Below, piece after piece: positions 37,139-49,064 of a stretch of 64,000 bases of DNA. The notes under the pieces are model-generated. The model ran no database searches. It was not told where the DNA came from and worked only from the letters and a program-made list of their open reading frames with translations. The DNA comes from Astyanax mexicanus (Eukaryota; Chordata; Actinopteri; Characiformes; Acestrorhamphidae): positions 27,232,501 through 27,296,500 of the forward strand of contig NC_064426.1 of the NCBI RefSeq assembly GCF_023375975.1. The letters are read 5' to 3'. Each line of letters opens with the position of its first letter. Position 1 is the stretch's first letter. Both the position numbers and the translations under genes were made by a program.

Positions 37139-39846
37139 TATGAATGGATCATAAAATAAATGAAGAAGGCAAAGTGGTTACTGTATTTTTGTGTTTATAA
37201 AGGAAATCTTTCTGAACATTTACTTTTTTTTACATCTTTACATTTTCTGAAAAATTTGAATGTTTTTTTGGGGACAGTTAACAATTCAGCACAGAGGAAG
37301 TGATGTAAGAACTGTAGTTTTTCTGCACCTTTTGGGTTTGGCCCTGCACACACTGATGTTTTGACCAGATCAGCGGATATTTTATGGCATATTTAATGAT
37401 GTTTTTAAGAACACATAAACCAACCTCTGTGTCACACGGAAGCACGGAAAGCTTAATTTCCTTAATTAACACATTTCATCTAATTAATAAGTGTGAGTTA
37501 TATATTCAGCACAACACAGTGCACAGTGCTTACTTAGAAAAAAAAACACTTCAGAAATGACCTTTGACCCTGCAGCTAAAAATCACAACCCAAATCTGCC
37601 TTAGTTTAATGGTTTGTAATTTGTCCACATCAGCTGTCCTGACATTTTAAAAGAAATTCTGTTAAAGTAGCTGAGTGGATTCATTAGTGGATTTATTAGA
37701 AGTGTCCACAAACATGTGAAGATATAGTGTAAGTGCCTATAGTGCTGAATATGCTGCAGATATGCTGAGCTGATAGGCACTTATGCTTACTGGCAATTAA
37801 TTAAGAAACCAAACTGTGATGTTTTATAGCTTAAGAGCTGTAATATATGTTTTTTACTGATAGATAAAAGACGGTATAATGTTGTGGTTTGCAGAAGCTA
37901 ATGTGAGATGATGTATCGTGGGAAAGCAGTGTGTTCTCCTCAGATCTAAATGAGGAGTTCAACTTAAGCAGCTCATTTGTTCGGCCACAGAGTACCATGG
38001 AGATGTTAGGTAACAACTATCATTGTTATCTAATCGTCATCCAATTTTGGGAAGGTTTTTGGTTTAATAACAGAATGAAATGGTCACTAGGAATAAAATC
38101 TCACAACATTTACATGCATTAAAGTTTCTTTAAGAACATTTTTCTTAAAGCTGTTGGTGGTGTTACGAAAAAAAACATGCCTCAATTAGCTCTACATACT
38201 GTATATCCTTCAGTTCTATCTTAAATTAACGACAAACAACTTTGTACCCGCTGAGTTGCTTCAGCATTGCCTGAGGTCAGAAAACCCTGTGGTTCCTCAC
38301 TTAACCCATAGATGGCAATACAGACCTCACCACTAACCAGATACCCCTCATAAGAGTCCATAGCTCAGCCCATTACAGTGCATATTGGAAATGCAGTAGA
38401 TCTAGCAAAGATAGCTAACATCATACTGAGGTCCACAGTGCAGTTTTTGTATGTAAATTCACAGGTACTTATAATTAAATAGTAAAACACTTACAGCTCT
38501 GGAAAAAAAAATAAGAGACCACTTAAAAATTATGAGTTTCTTTGATTTTATCAAATTGAAAACCTCTAATTTGATAAAATCAAACCATTTTTTGCACCAG
38601 GCAGGAGTGGCATAAAGTTATCCAAAAGCATTGGAGACTGGTGGAGGAGAACATGCCAAAATACATGCAAACCTTGATTAAAAACCAGGGTTATTGATTT
38701 CTGAACTCTTAAAACTTAAAGAATACGAACTTGTTTTCTTTGCATTATTTGAGGTCTGAAACTTCTGCATCTTTTTAGTTGTTTTAGGCATTTCTCATTT
38801 TCTGCAAGTAAATGCTCTAAATGTTACATTACCAATGCTCTAAATGATACATTACCAAGTAAACACAGATCTCTGTTTATTATGATGAACTGTATCACTT
38901 CATGCTTCTTCGTAAATATTGTTGATATTATCATTTACAGAACACAAACCAGCTACCTGTATGTTTTATGGTGTTTTTGCAACACAATTAGCAATACTGC
39001 AATGTGACAATTAATACTGCTGTACACAGAGTCTGTTAAAATAAAAATTAAGGATAAATTAAGTATAATATTAACAGAATTGAAATATGCTAATGACAAT
39101 ATTCATATTGTATATTAGTACTTAACACTATCTGACCACACTACATGTTTCATTACAAGCAGCATCATTACAAACAGCTTAATTAGCAGAATTAGCATTA
39201 GCAGCATAGGAGCTCATACTGTCTATGAGGCAGTGTAAGGGATTGTGATGTGTGGACATGCCAATTACAGATGTTAACAGATGTTACACGGTTGGGTTGA
39301 TTAACATTGTAGGTCACTTGGCTATTTCCAGGCTGATGTGAGGCAGGATACTGGGCACTGGATGCTGTCAGATTCTCCTGAGGGGTTTAATGCCATAAAT
39401 ATAAAATAGCAGTTCATGATGCAGAGCATTTGTGTGTGTTTGCGCGTGTGAGTAAGTGTGTGTGTGTTTGTGAGCACGTGTGTGCATGCGTAACTTCAGA
39501 AAACTCCCATATGGCATCGCTATGCCCCTTAACACTCTGTCATTGCGTAAGTTAGCAGATGCTCCCTCACCAAATGAATCCTGAGTTAGAAACTAAACTG
39601 ATTCATTAATGACTCTGCTATTACCTCTCCTGCTCTTTCTCTCTTTCTCTTACCCTGCCTTTCTCCTTTGTAGCTTTTTATTATTACAATGCACTGTTCT
39701 GTTCTGTTTTAGAGTTTACATTGTTCATAGTGGTGGCAATAAAGATTATTTGCCCATAAAAGCCATACGAGACCAAGTTCTGAATATTGAAACAAAATCT
39801 AACCTGAATTAAAAATCTAACTTTTTTTTTCTCATATTGTGATAAG
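37139..39846. other. No gene seen apart from the Tc1 remnant
   Basis: 37370-37495 has several TTAATTAA-type cores. The rest is AT-rich without features. Confidence 0.45.
38492..38857 (+). mobile_element. Tc1-like element remnant, 3' end missing
   Basis: Begins TACAGCTCTGGAAAAAAAAA and carries the transposase tail region with a deletion around the NMPRCMK segment. It ends in a short repeated GCTCTAAATG(T/A)TACATTACC unit instead of the inverted terminus. Confidence 0.75.
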
Positions 39847-39852
39847 GAAGGC

Positions 39853-40819
39853 TATGGAAGTAAAACAGTGTCAACAGATTTTGAATTTTAAAAGCACTTG
39901 AATATTTAGCACTGAATTATTTTACATTGAATTATTGCATGTGATTTTTTTTGCCTCTGAATTAAACGCTTTAATTTTTCAGTATATCATTTTCACTTAT
40001 TTTATTTTAATGTAAAAAAATTCAAAAGCAAAAATTCAAGTTTTAAAAATTCAATTAAAATAAATTCAGGTTGCTCAAATTCGACCTGTCAAATTCGACT
40101 GCTAAAATACAACGCTCAAAATTCGCTGTAAACATCCGGGACACACAGGATGAGCAATCGATTCAGTCTTCAATCGAGCCAACAACCAGCCAATCACATC
40201 ACGCTCCGAAGATCACGTGACAGGTAGCGCCTCAGTACAGCAGAGCCGCTCAACGCAGCTCGCAGCCCCCTCCGCTGCTGCTCTGGAGAAGGTGAGTGTA
40301 AAACAGCTGAAAACAGGGCATTTACCTCACCACTGTGGCCATGTAATATCACTTAAACGGTGTAGAAATCATCACTTTAACCAGGGTTTGCTCTGTGGTT
40401 TGTAAACATATTAAATTAAGATAGATATCCAGATATACCTTGTTAAACTAACTAAATAAATAAATAAATAAAGCTCCTCTGTTCATTTCAGAAAGCGCTT
40501 CAAACACGAACACTAGATCAATTATTTATAAATACAGCCAGACTGTGTGGAAGATAATTACTACTGTAGAATCTGAGATAGTAACTTAGTTAGCTAAATT
40601 ATAGCTACCTATCTTGCTAGTTAGCTGTGGGACTGTGTGATTATAGACAAGATACTACCTAGTTAGCGGTTTGTTTAGCAATACCTTATTTACACTTTGC
40701 TGCAAAGTATGTTGCTTAGTGTACTGGCCACTGTCTAAATAAATATATTGAGCTATATTACACTTACTGTACCCGTCTCAGGCCGGTCCTTCCTCTCATT
40801 AAATAAAGGAGATTTATTA
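39853..40819 (+). repeat. Left inverted arm of the 3.2-kb element
   Basis: 967 bases. The outer 230 bases are AT-rich with repeated TGAATT, then AATTCA/AATTCG motifs. A GC-richer block follows with CCAAT (40190-40194), CACGTG (40214-40219) and a donor-like GAAG|GTGAGT at 40291/40292. The open frame through this block at 40217-40405 begins with GTG, not ATG, and runs across the donor. Confidence 0.85.
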
Positions 40820-41094
40820 CAGTTACTATATACCTCTCAGGCTGGTAACTAGGTCTAGATGTATGTGTGGGCATTATCTAATTTGTAATCAGTGCAATTT
40901 TTATTAGTGATGTCTTTTATACATTTTTATTTATATTTAGGTCATGTTAATAAATGAGAATCAAATATTGCAACCCATGAGAGAGTATTATTAGTAATAT
41001 TTATTAAATGTTTTATGTTAATAATAATTATCACATTTTGTAAATGCTGTCGCTAAAAGTGAATCTGATGTTTTTATTTAAGGTTGAAAAGAAG

Positions 41095-41226
41095 ATGAAG
41101 AAGTTTCAGCTTGCAGCTATGGAGAGTTCACCACGAAAAGAACGAAGTCAAAGAATACAAAGATCTGTCCATATTCTGAAGTCACCACTTGAAGATTTTA
41201 TGCAGAATTATTTGGATTATGAATAG
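41095..41226 (+). CDS. Small ORF inside the long-arm element (43 codons), possibly a spliced exon
   Basis: The unique centre holds an acceptor-like TTTTTATTTAAG ending at 41082, followed by an open frame to a TAG at 41224-41226. The first ATG, at 41095, gives a charged peptide with a basic SPRKERSQRIQR stretch and an acidic NYLDYE end. Phase matches the left-arm donor at 40291, so a two-exon transcript is plausible. I recognise no family; it may be the last exon of a mostly deleted transposase or captured gene. Confidence 0.3.
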   Translation: MKKFQLAAMESSPRKERSQRIQRSVHILKSPLEDFMQNYLDYE

Positions 41227-42125
41227 GAACCACATTATTTGCAACAGCTTTTATTATTTATACAAACAAGATGAACATGATATGATGTGCCAGAATATAG
41301 GGAGGCTGCCTAAAACATACAAATAAAATACAGAACTCATGTAAACAACTAAAGAAAAACAGAACATGGCACATGTAAATAAATCAAATAAACACAGCAC
41401 AGACTGCATGAAATTGGATTTCTTTATTTGTTCTTTAAAAGTTTGGAGAAAGGAAACCTGTGGAATACAAAAGAAACTTGAAAAATTACTGCATTTGATA
41501 CATGAATATAATTAAACATTTTAAGAACATTACCTACCTTTTATTATCCTTTCTTTTTCTGGGAGAAAATATCCTGTTTAAGAAAATGAAGACAAGAAGT
41601 ATGACTGTGTTAAACTTGGTGTTGTTTGGATTCAGTATTTACTTCATTTATATAAAACATTTTCGCAATTATTATTGCATTGGTTTTGGCACAAACCAAT
41701 TACTAATGCATCTCAGAAAATCTGAAGATCATGAGTATCATAATTTAACAGAAATTATACATTACACTACATGTAAAGTGACATATTCCAAATCATTTTT
41801 ACCTGGCTAAAAGTTCATTAAACCAGAATTACTGTCCTAACCTTAACCCAGTTTACTAGAATATGTAGTTTAAACACAAATATATATTTTTCACTATTGA
41901 GATGCACTTGTAAACAGGACTAATCATGCTGTATCTTAATTACACAAGCATTTTAGGACTATTATTTACTGTTGATATCCTCAGTTAAAGCCTGAGTTGA
42001 ATTGTTAACAAATTTATAAAATATATATTAAATATAAACATTAAAATCAATATCATAAAATAAATACTGGTCATATCTTAATTTATCTCTGTTAAATTAG
42101 TTAGTAAAGAGACAAAAAGCAATTC

Positions 42126-43080
42126 TAATAAATCTCCTTTATTTAATGAGAGGACCGGCCTGAGACGGGTACAGTAAGTGTAATTTAGCTCAATATATTT
42201 ATTTAGACAGTGGCCAGTACACTAAGCAACATACTTTGCAGCAAAGTGTAAATAAGGTATTGCTAAACAAACCGCTAACTAGGTAGTATCTTGTCTATAA
42301 TCGCACAGTCCCACAGCTAACTAGCAAGATAGGTAGCTATAATTTAGCTAACTAAGTTACTATCTCAGATTCTACAGTAGTAATTATCTTCCACACAGTC
42401 TGGCTGTATTTATAAATAATTGATCTAGTGTTCGTGTTTGAAGCTCTTTCTGAAATGAACAGATGAGCTTTATTTATTTATTTAGTTTAACAAGGTACAT
42501 CTGGATATCTATCTTAATTTAATATGTTTACAAACCACAGAGCAAACCCTGGTTAAAGTGATGATTTCTACACCGTTTAAGTGATATTACATGGCCACAG
42601 TGGTGAGGTAAATGCCCTGTTTTCAGCTGTTTTACACTCACCTTCTCCAGAGCAGCAGCGGAGGGGGCTGCGAGCTGCGTTGAGCGACTCTGCTGTACTG
42701 AGGCGCTACCTGTCACGTGATCTTCGGAGCGTGATGTGATTGGCTGGTTGTTGGCTCGATTGAAGACTGAATCGATTGCTCATCCTGTGTGTCCCGGATG
42801 TTTACAGCGAATTTTGAGCGTTGTATTTTAGCAGTCGAATTTGACAGTTCGAATTTGAGCAACCTGAATTTATTTTAATTGAATTTTTAAAACTTGAATT
42901 TTTGCTTTTGAATTTTTTTACATTAAAATAAAATAAGTGAAAATGATATACTGAAAAATTAAAGTGTTTAATTCAGAGGCAAAAAAAATCACATGCAATA
43001 ATTCAATGTAAAATAATTCAGTGCTAAATATTCAAGTGCTTTTAAAATTCAAAATCTGTTGACACTGTTTTACTTCCATA
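42126..43080 (-). repeat. Right inverted arm of the 3.2-kb element
   Basis: 955 bases, the reverse complement of the left arm with few substitutions. Its mirrored CACGTG lies at 42714-42719 and its donor faces inward on the minus strand (exon edge at 42642). The block's open frame is preserved without change in both arms, expected from recent arm homogenisation whether or not it is translated. Confidence 0.85.
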
Positions 43081-43181
43081 GAAGGCACATTACTGTAAAC
43101 GTATAAAGGTTAAAATCTGATGTAAAATAACATGTCAGAACTAGTTATATAGAAAGTAAAACATTTCATTAAAATTTGAAA

Positions 43182-43705
43182 TAGGGCTGCACGATATTAG
43201 AAAATGTTTACATTGCAAATGTAAAAAAAAATTGGCCTCTCTGTGGTGCTGCTCATAAGAGGCGTGGACCTGTTTTTCCTGTAAAGCTGCTTTGTGACAA
43301 CCTTTGTTGTAAAAAGCACTATAGACATAAAATTGAATTGAATGTTCTTTTTACAATGATATATATCATGATATTAAACAGTGCAGGGCCCATGACGTCA
43401 CCAGTCCCGCTATCTCACATCAGGACCGATTAAGAGCTAACCCGAGGAAAACAACAGTAATCAGCCCTTTAATCAGGCATTTAAATTGCTTTTTAAAAGG
43501 TAAATAAGAATTCAGCTGTAACTGGAAATATCTGCGCACAACTGTGCTGGACTGAGGTGCACAGCTTTCGAGCATGTGCCCAGCCATGTGGATGGAGACA
43601 TGTTTGATTTAATTGCCTAAAATGACATCACACGTCCTGCGATGTGACTACTGCGCATGCTCACATCGCGATGACGATGTTTAAACGATATATTGTGCAG
43701 CCCTA
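43182..43705. mobile_element. hAT-like element of the GGGCTGCACGAT type
   Basis: TAGGGCTGCACGATATTAG is matched by ...GATATATTGTGCAGCCCTA. The interior holds a retroposon tail at 43279-43342 and CpG-containing single-copy sequence. No clear target duplication. It lies about 100 bases from the right end of the 3.2-kb long-arm element. Confidence 0.7.
43279..43342 (+). repeat. LINE/SINE 3' tail nested in the hAT-like element
   Basis: The block GTAAAGCTGCTTTGTGACAA...AAAAAGCACTATAGACATAA ending AATTGAATTGAA is the familiar 3' tail of L2-type LINEs and the SINEs that borrow it in fish. It is truncated to about 64 bases. Confidence 0.55.
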
Positions 43706-44859
43706 ACTTCAATTGTTAAAATAATTGGAACAGCACAAAATGCACTTGCCCTCAGCTTATTTAAAAGTATCTGTGGGCTCTTTTGGGTTTATGTGATTAA
43801 TACATATAGAGAAGAAGATGCACCTTTTATTGCCATCGTACTTATGTATAGAGTACAGAATATTTCAGCTTCATGCTAAGATGCCTCTGGAGCAGAAAGA
43901 TCTAAGGCTCAACAGTGGCAGCTGAGTGGACCTAGAGTAGGTATGGACCTAGACCTAGTGGACCTAGAGTAGGTATATACTGTTGTGATCAATACCTTAT
44001 GAGACCTTCAAGCTGCCTTGTTGACAGTTATTTTATAAATTGGTTACAGTGCGGCTCTGCAATTCATCAAAAATATACTCCTGTGGACCACGCACTGAAT
44101 GATGCAACATGAAGGCTTGTCCAGGTTGGATTATCAGTGGCCAGTGTTTGATATTAGACCCCCCTACCTCCCACCCACCACAAAATCTATAGCACTATGT
44201 CAATATCAGAATCATGTATTATCGAACAAATTAAAAAACATATTGTATATTGATATATATATATACATTTTGGCCATATCAACCAGCCATTAATAATTTT
44301 AATAAAGTCATAATGTTTACAATTTGTCATGTTGTACATTTTTATTTTATTTTTATTCTTTATTTTAAAAACATGGATAATCATCACTCTGGTAAGAAGA
44401 GTAAAGCCTGCAGGATGCGCACCGCTTTAGTCAGACTGTGCCATTACCCAAACTGAATACAACTTTTAGATGCATTTTAGAGCACAGTGATTTTAGATTG
44501 CACTCTCTGCTCCAGGACATGGAGACATATTTTTACATGGCGGTTAAATAAACACTTTGCACACTAGAAGGCCAAATCTCTTACTCTGCTCTCTAAACTG
44601 ATAGTTAATAAGTGTGGGACAGGCTCTGTTTAATGCCACTGAAACAGCCACAAATTAACCAAACAAGCACAAGAGTATGAGTAAATAGTATCATAGAGCA
44701 ATAATCAAACAACTGCATTATTTTTCATACAGAAACAAATGAAACACGAACAGTGCCTAGGTTGAGGTGGGAAGTGAGGGAACATAACTACTTTACTACT
44801 TGAATTACTTGTGAGATACAATATTAAAGAAAGGTTTTATTTTCTTTAAAGCCCTAAAC

Positions 44860-45245
44860 CCCATTGAAAACCTCTGAAATGTAGTCAAGATACTGATAGA
44901 TGGTCACAGGACATCAAACAAAGCTGAGCTGCTTGAATTCTTGCACTAGGAGTGGCATAAAGTCTCCCAAAAAGCAGTGTGTAAGACTGGTGAAGGAGAG
45001 CTTGACAGTTGTGATTAAAATCCAGGGTTATTTCACCAAATACTTATTTCTGAACTTTTCCTGAGATTAAACATGAGTATTGTTGTTTCTAAATGAATAT
45101 AAACCTTTTTCTTTGCATTATTTGAAGTCTGACAGCACTGCTTCTTTTTAAAATTGTTATTTTGACCATTTCTCATGTTCTGCTAATAAATTACTGAATT
45201 GACAATATTTTTATTTGGAATTTGGAGGAAATGTTGACAGCAGTT
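44860..45245 (+). mobile_element. Older Tc1-like transposase-region remnant
   Basis: Begins within the conserved CCCCATTGAAAACCTCTG, which in intact Tc1 transposases encodes the (N)PIENLW motif before the last catalytic region. It is more diverged than the other copies and has no termini. Confidence 0.65.
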
Positions 45246-46024
45246 TTTAAAATGTCTGTGTTCTTTGGTACGCAGCCCCTGTGGCACATGGTCCAACCAT
45301 CTGGGTCTCATCGCTATCAGAGGCACACTGCTGCTGCTGCTGTTCAGCCAATCAGCTCTCCCTCTTGCCCTGCATCTAAACCCATACATCACCCAGTGCC
45401 CCTCCCAACTATTCCTCCCATTTTTTTGCCTTTTTCAAATTTGAGCTGAGGGTGAAGTCAGCAAAAATCAGGGGGTTTAGTGGCCCTTTAAAAGGTCTGT
45501 GACACCATGGGCTCTTATAGGTTAATATCATTGTAGCCTTCAGCTGGAGGAAGGCTACACTGCTATAACACGACTGCTCACACCAAATGTTTCTCTTCCA
45601 CAACTCTGTACTCGGCACAGGTGGCCGATTTATACAGGGCAGTGACAATGTGCTTTAATAGAGGAACTGGAGAGCTCCGGACACTTTTGACTGGACAGAT
45701 GGTCCTATGTAGGTGCATAGTACTTCAAATGTTGGCCTTGTTACATGAAAAACCTGTAGCCAGAGGCTTTTGGAGAGGATGTTCTGGACAGTGTACTCCA
45801 AAAAAAATCTGTCTGAGCATGGAATAAAAGTGTATTAAGGTAACAAGTTATCTGTATTATTATATAATGTGCTGAATAGTTGATACAAGTTAACTATTAT
45901 ACTAATCAATATTTAGCAGCTTCAGTGTCTTTTTAATATCTTAATGGAAAATGATAACAGTGAAGGTATAAAGTTTTTTAAAAAATATGTGATTTAAGAG
46001 AATAGAGAATTTCTATTTTTTTGC

Positions 46025-46313
46025 TCACTCAAGCTTGATTGATTGGACAGACATGTAGCTAATATGATTTGGTCTAAAAGATAATGTCCAGAGACATACA
46101 GCTCTCATAGTTTTCATGCATCTTGGCATGTTCTCCTCCACCAGTCTTAAACACTGCTTTTGGATAACTTTATGCCACTCCTGGTGCAAAAAATCAAGCT
46201 GTTCAGCTTGGTTTAATGGCTTGTGATCATCCATCTTCCTCTTGATTATATTCCAGAGGTTTTCAATTTGGTAAAATTAAAGAAACTTTTTTATTTTTTT
46301 TCCAGAGCTGTAC
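46025..46313 (-). pseudogene. Tc1 transposase C-terminal fragment
   Basis: The minus strand from the terminus near 46313 (CCAGAGCTGTA) reads into a short open frame with MDDHKPLNQAEQLDFLHQEW and then VIQKQCLRLVEENMPRCMK, the typical C-terminus of fish Tc1 transposases. The DDE catalytic region is absent, so it is inactive. Confidence 0.75.
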
Positions 46314-46317
46314 ATTA

Positions 46318-46460
46318 CATAGACAAAAGTGTTGGGACACCACCTTCTAAAAGAGTTTATCATGCTTTTGTTGGAGTAACTGTCAAAACTGCCCAGGAAA
46401 GACTTTCTCCTAAATTTTGGAGCATTGCTTTGAGGATTTGATTGCATTCAGCATAGCCTG
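46318..46460 (+). repeat. Copy of the ATAGACAAAAGTGTTGGGAC repeat
   Basis: Starts directly after the Tc1 terminus at 46313 and contains CTTTTGTTGGAGTAACTGTC and AGGATTTGATTGCATTCAGC. A minus-strand fragment with CAACAAAAGCAGAATAAACT lies at 22020-22110. Confidence 0.5.
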
Positions 46461-48840
46461 GCAGTGTCAGTGTGCGATGATGTACACCACATGCGGTGGT
46501 ATTTATATTGTTCGTGTTGATATCTGAATTATATTGTATTGAGTTAATCGATATTAGAAAAATATATTGTGATTTAATTTTGGTCATGACGTCCAGCACT
46601 AATTCAGTGACAAGTATATGATGCAGAGTGCTGTTCTATTCTTTTGGCAATACTTCTAGACAAGATGTGTATATTTCTGCAGATTTGTACATATTTGAAC
46701 ATATATATATTCTTCCCCACATACAGCTCATTTCTCACTGTTTATATCTCTCATATAGTTTAGGTTTGAAGGTCTGAATGTTTATGGAAAGTTCCTGATA
46801 CTCCTAAGTCTAACCTTAACATTAGTGGTGGTAATTTATAGAAAGTCCCAGTTTCATCCTAAACATCCGTTCTTCTTTTTCAGAGCTTTTCCGTCCAGAA
46901 CGTTCTTCATCTCATATAATCCTGTCAGTTTTTATGAATTACACTCCTCACGGTTTCTTTAAATATACTTTATGGGCCGGAAAGTGGAAATGTAACTAAA
47001 CGCAGACTCATATAGATTGATAACAGATTGCAGAGCTCTGTATGTGGTTCACAATTCCTCACTCTCATATCTACCTCACATTAAGTTTTCTTAGAAAAAT
47101 AATAACAGAGATGTACTTACAAGAGTACAAAGCTTGTCGTTGGAGCTGTATCCTTATATTGAGGCACAACAAAGTACCTTCCATTTAAAAGTCTTTTTTG
47201 TACCTATGGTTTTTGTACAAATAAAGATTATAAAAATTATTAACATTATTATCAACTGAATATGTCAAGAACTTGATGATCCAAAATTGTCTGGCTTTTA
47301 CATGAAAATTGTATAATTAAAATATATATTGTTTATTAGTACAGTGATACAGAATACTAAATGCATCTTTTCATTGTTAAATTGTACATATTTGTACTTC
47401 AGAAGGAACACATTTGATCCTTGAAAGAACCTGCCAGAGTAAACTCTTTTATGTGGCATTGATTTTCATGTGTAAACTGAAATATAAGACGGTTATTTTT
47501 ACATTCATGTTCAATATAAAAGTAGCTTGTAAGGTTTTGTAATGGAGCAACTTTCTATTCTTCAAAACAGCTAAATTGAACTTTTGTCTTATATTGGTTT
47601 GTATATCATATCAAAGTTTAACTGTGCTTAAACGTAAAGGATATTGCAGATATTGAATAATAATCTAAAGATTATAAACATGCTTGCACTGTAGACTTCT
47701 TCCACTTTAAATCCATCCATTAGTTGCAGTAAACACACACACTCACAGTAGTGTGAATATAGCAGTAAGAACACACAGCAGGAATATCCTAACAGTATCT
47801 GGAGATGAGGAGAAAAAAATAACCCTAAATATCCCATTAAATAAAATTTTATTTAGCTTTTACTTTAACCAGGCAGGCCATTATATGAAAATATTCCTAT
47901 TTATAGTATATATATTTATATTTATAGCTTAATAATACACGTAAAGAAAGACAAAAGACAGAAAGGTGGGAAAATGAGAAAAAAAATCTTTAAAACGTAT
48001 TATTATAAAAATACAAACATGTAACAGATGACTTTTAGACTCCTTGTTCCTTAAACTAATGTGATATACTATGATTTGGGGTTCTATAGTGTGTTTGTAT
48101 TAACTATAGCATCAGGGGTATGTTAAAACCAAATAAAGGCATGTGGTTTTCCCGCTGGTAAAAAAACAAAACAAAAAAAAAAAAAACATTTGGATGCTTT
48201 GAATGAAGCTTTATGTAGTTTTAGAACTCCTTTTAGTCCGGTCAGCTGGGCAATATTAGGTGCACCAATAAGTGTTCTGAATGCGGTGGTTAAAACAAAG
48301 ACTCAGAAATGTATTGAGATTAAAATAATATCTGGATCTTGGGTCACTGGATTGGAGTTATTAATAGACAACCTGGTGTCTTTTAAAGTCATTTGGTAGA
48401 ACAATAAAACAGTTTATTTAATATTGTTTTAAACTGTAATGACCTTGAGCTGCCTCTAAAACATTTTTTGAGCTGTAATTACATCACTGCCCACCACCGG
48501 AGGGGGAATAACAATTTTAACCAATAATAACATTTCACCCCTCTTCCTTCCACCATGCAAGATCTGTCATCTTGAGAAAAAAGCTCTGAGCACTTTTTTG
48601 ATATCATGTTTCAACTGGAATTACACCATGGTACATTCCTAAAAGTGCTACAATAGGTGCTGTGAGCAATACCAGAGAAGAACAAAGCTTAAACTGTGAA
48701 AACTTTTTTTATCAACTTCTTTAATCATTTCAACTTCTATAAAGTTTTAATTTTTTTTACCACATACACTACATGTATGTGTTTGCATTCAGCAACACTT
48801 TCTAATAAATACATTCAGCTACTTTAACTTGCCCCTTCTG

Positions 48841-49064
48841 CACAGCAAGTTTCTGGAGTTTGAAAATCTGGAGTTAAACAAAAATGTGTGGAAGTGTTAA
48901 CTTGTGTGAGTTTATTCTCCAACTTAGACTACAAGTTGAGTTGAGGGGAACTCTTGGGTGGTGTAGAGTTTATTTCAGAGTTTATTCCAAGGTCACGCAT
49001 GTACACTAAAATGAGTTGATATTAACTCTCAGGGAGTTTATTCCAAAAAACAGAATTTGCTGTG
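48841..49064. mobile_element. Short copy of the CACAGCAAATTCTG MITE
   Basis: 224 bases, from CACAGCAAGTTTCTG to CAGAATTTGCTGTG, with the same subterminal GAGTTAATATCAACTCATTT-type block as the 5.9-kb copy. It is an internally deleted relative. The flanking dinucleotide is TG on both sides rather than TA. Confidence 0.75.

Larger units (their letters stand above)
39853..43080. mobile_element. 3.2-kb DNA-transposon-like element with ~960-bp inverted arms
   Basis: Left arm 39853-40819 and right arm 42126-43080 are inverted copies, roughly 98% identical by eye; the 12-base length difference comes from one extra AAATAAAT unit and a 4-base indel. Ends begin TATGGAAGTAAAACAGTGTC on each side. The 6-bp GAAGGC directly flanks both ends (39847-39852 and 43081-43086), a target duplication. 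Subterminal sequence has a dozen TGAATT/AATTC-type motifs, typical of transposase-binding repeats. Each arm carries a promoter-like CCAAT plus CACGTG block and a splice donor pointing inward. No transposase is recognisable, so it is non-autonomous or of a type I cannot name. Confidence 0.85.
45246..48840. other. No gene seen apart from Tc1 and interspersed repeats
   Basis: A block at 45275-45420 has a CTG run (45330-45342) and a CCAAT motif, but no linked exon. 47836-47890 (TTTTATTTAGCTTTTACTTT then AACCAGGCAGG) resembles a common fish retroposon tail. Confidence 0.45.

Noticed and set aside
40217..40405. 62-codon frame present in both arms of the 3.2-kb element as a gene
   Set aside because: It starts with GTG and runs through the splice-donor-like site; identity between arms follows from their recent duplication, so it is not evidence of coding.
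41502..41810. 102-codon hydrophobic frame inside the long-arm element
   Set aside because: AT-driven composition, no recognised domain, no splice or promoter context; most likely chance.
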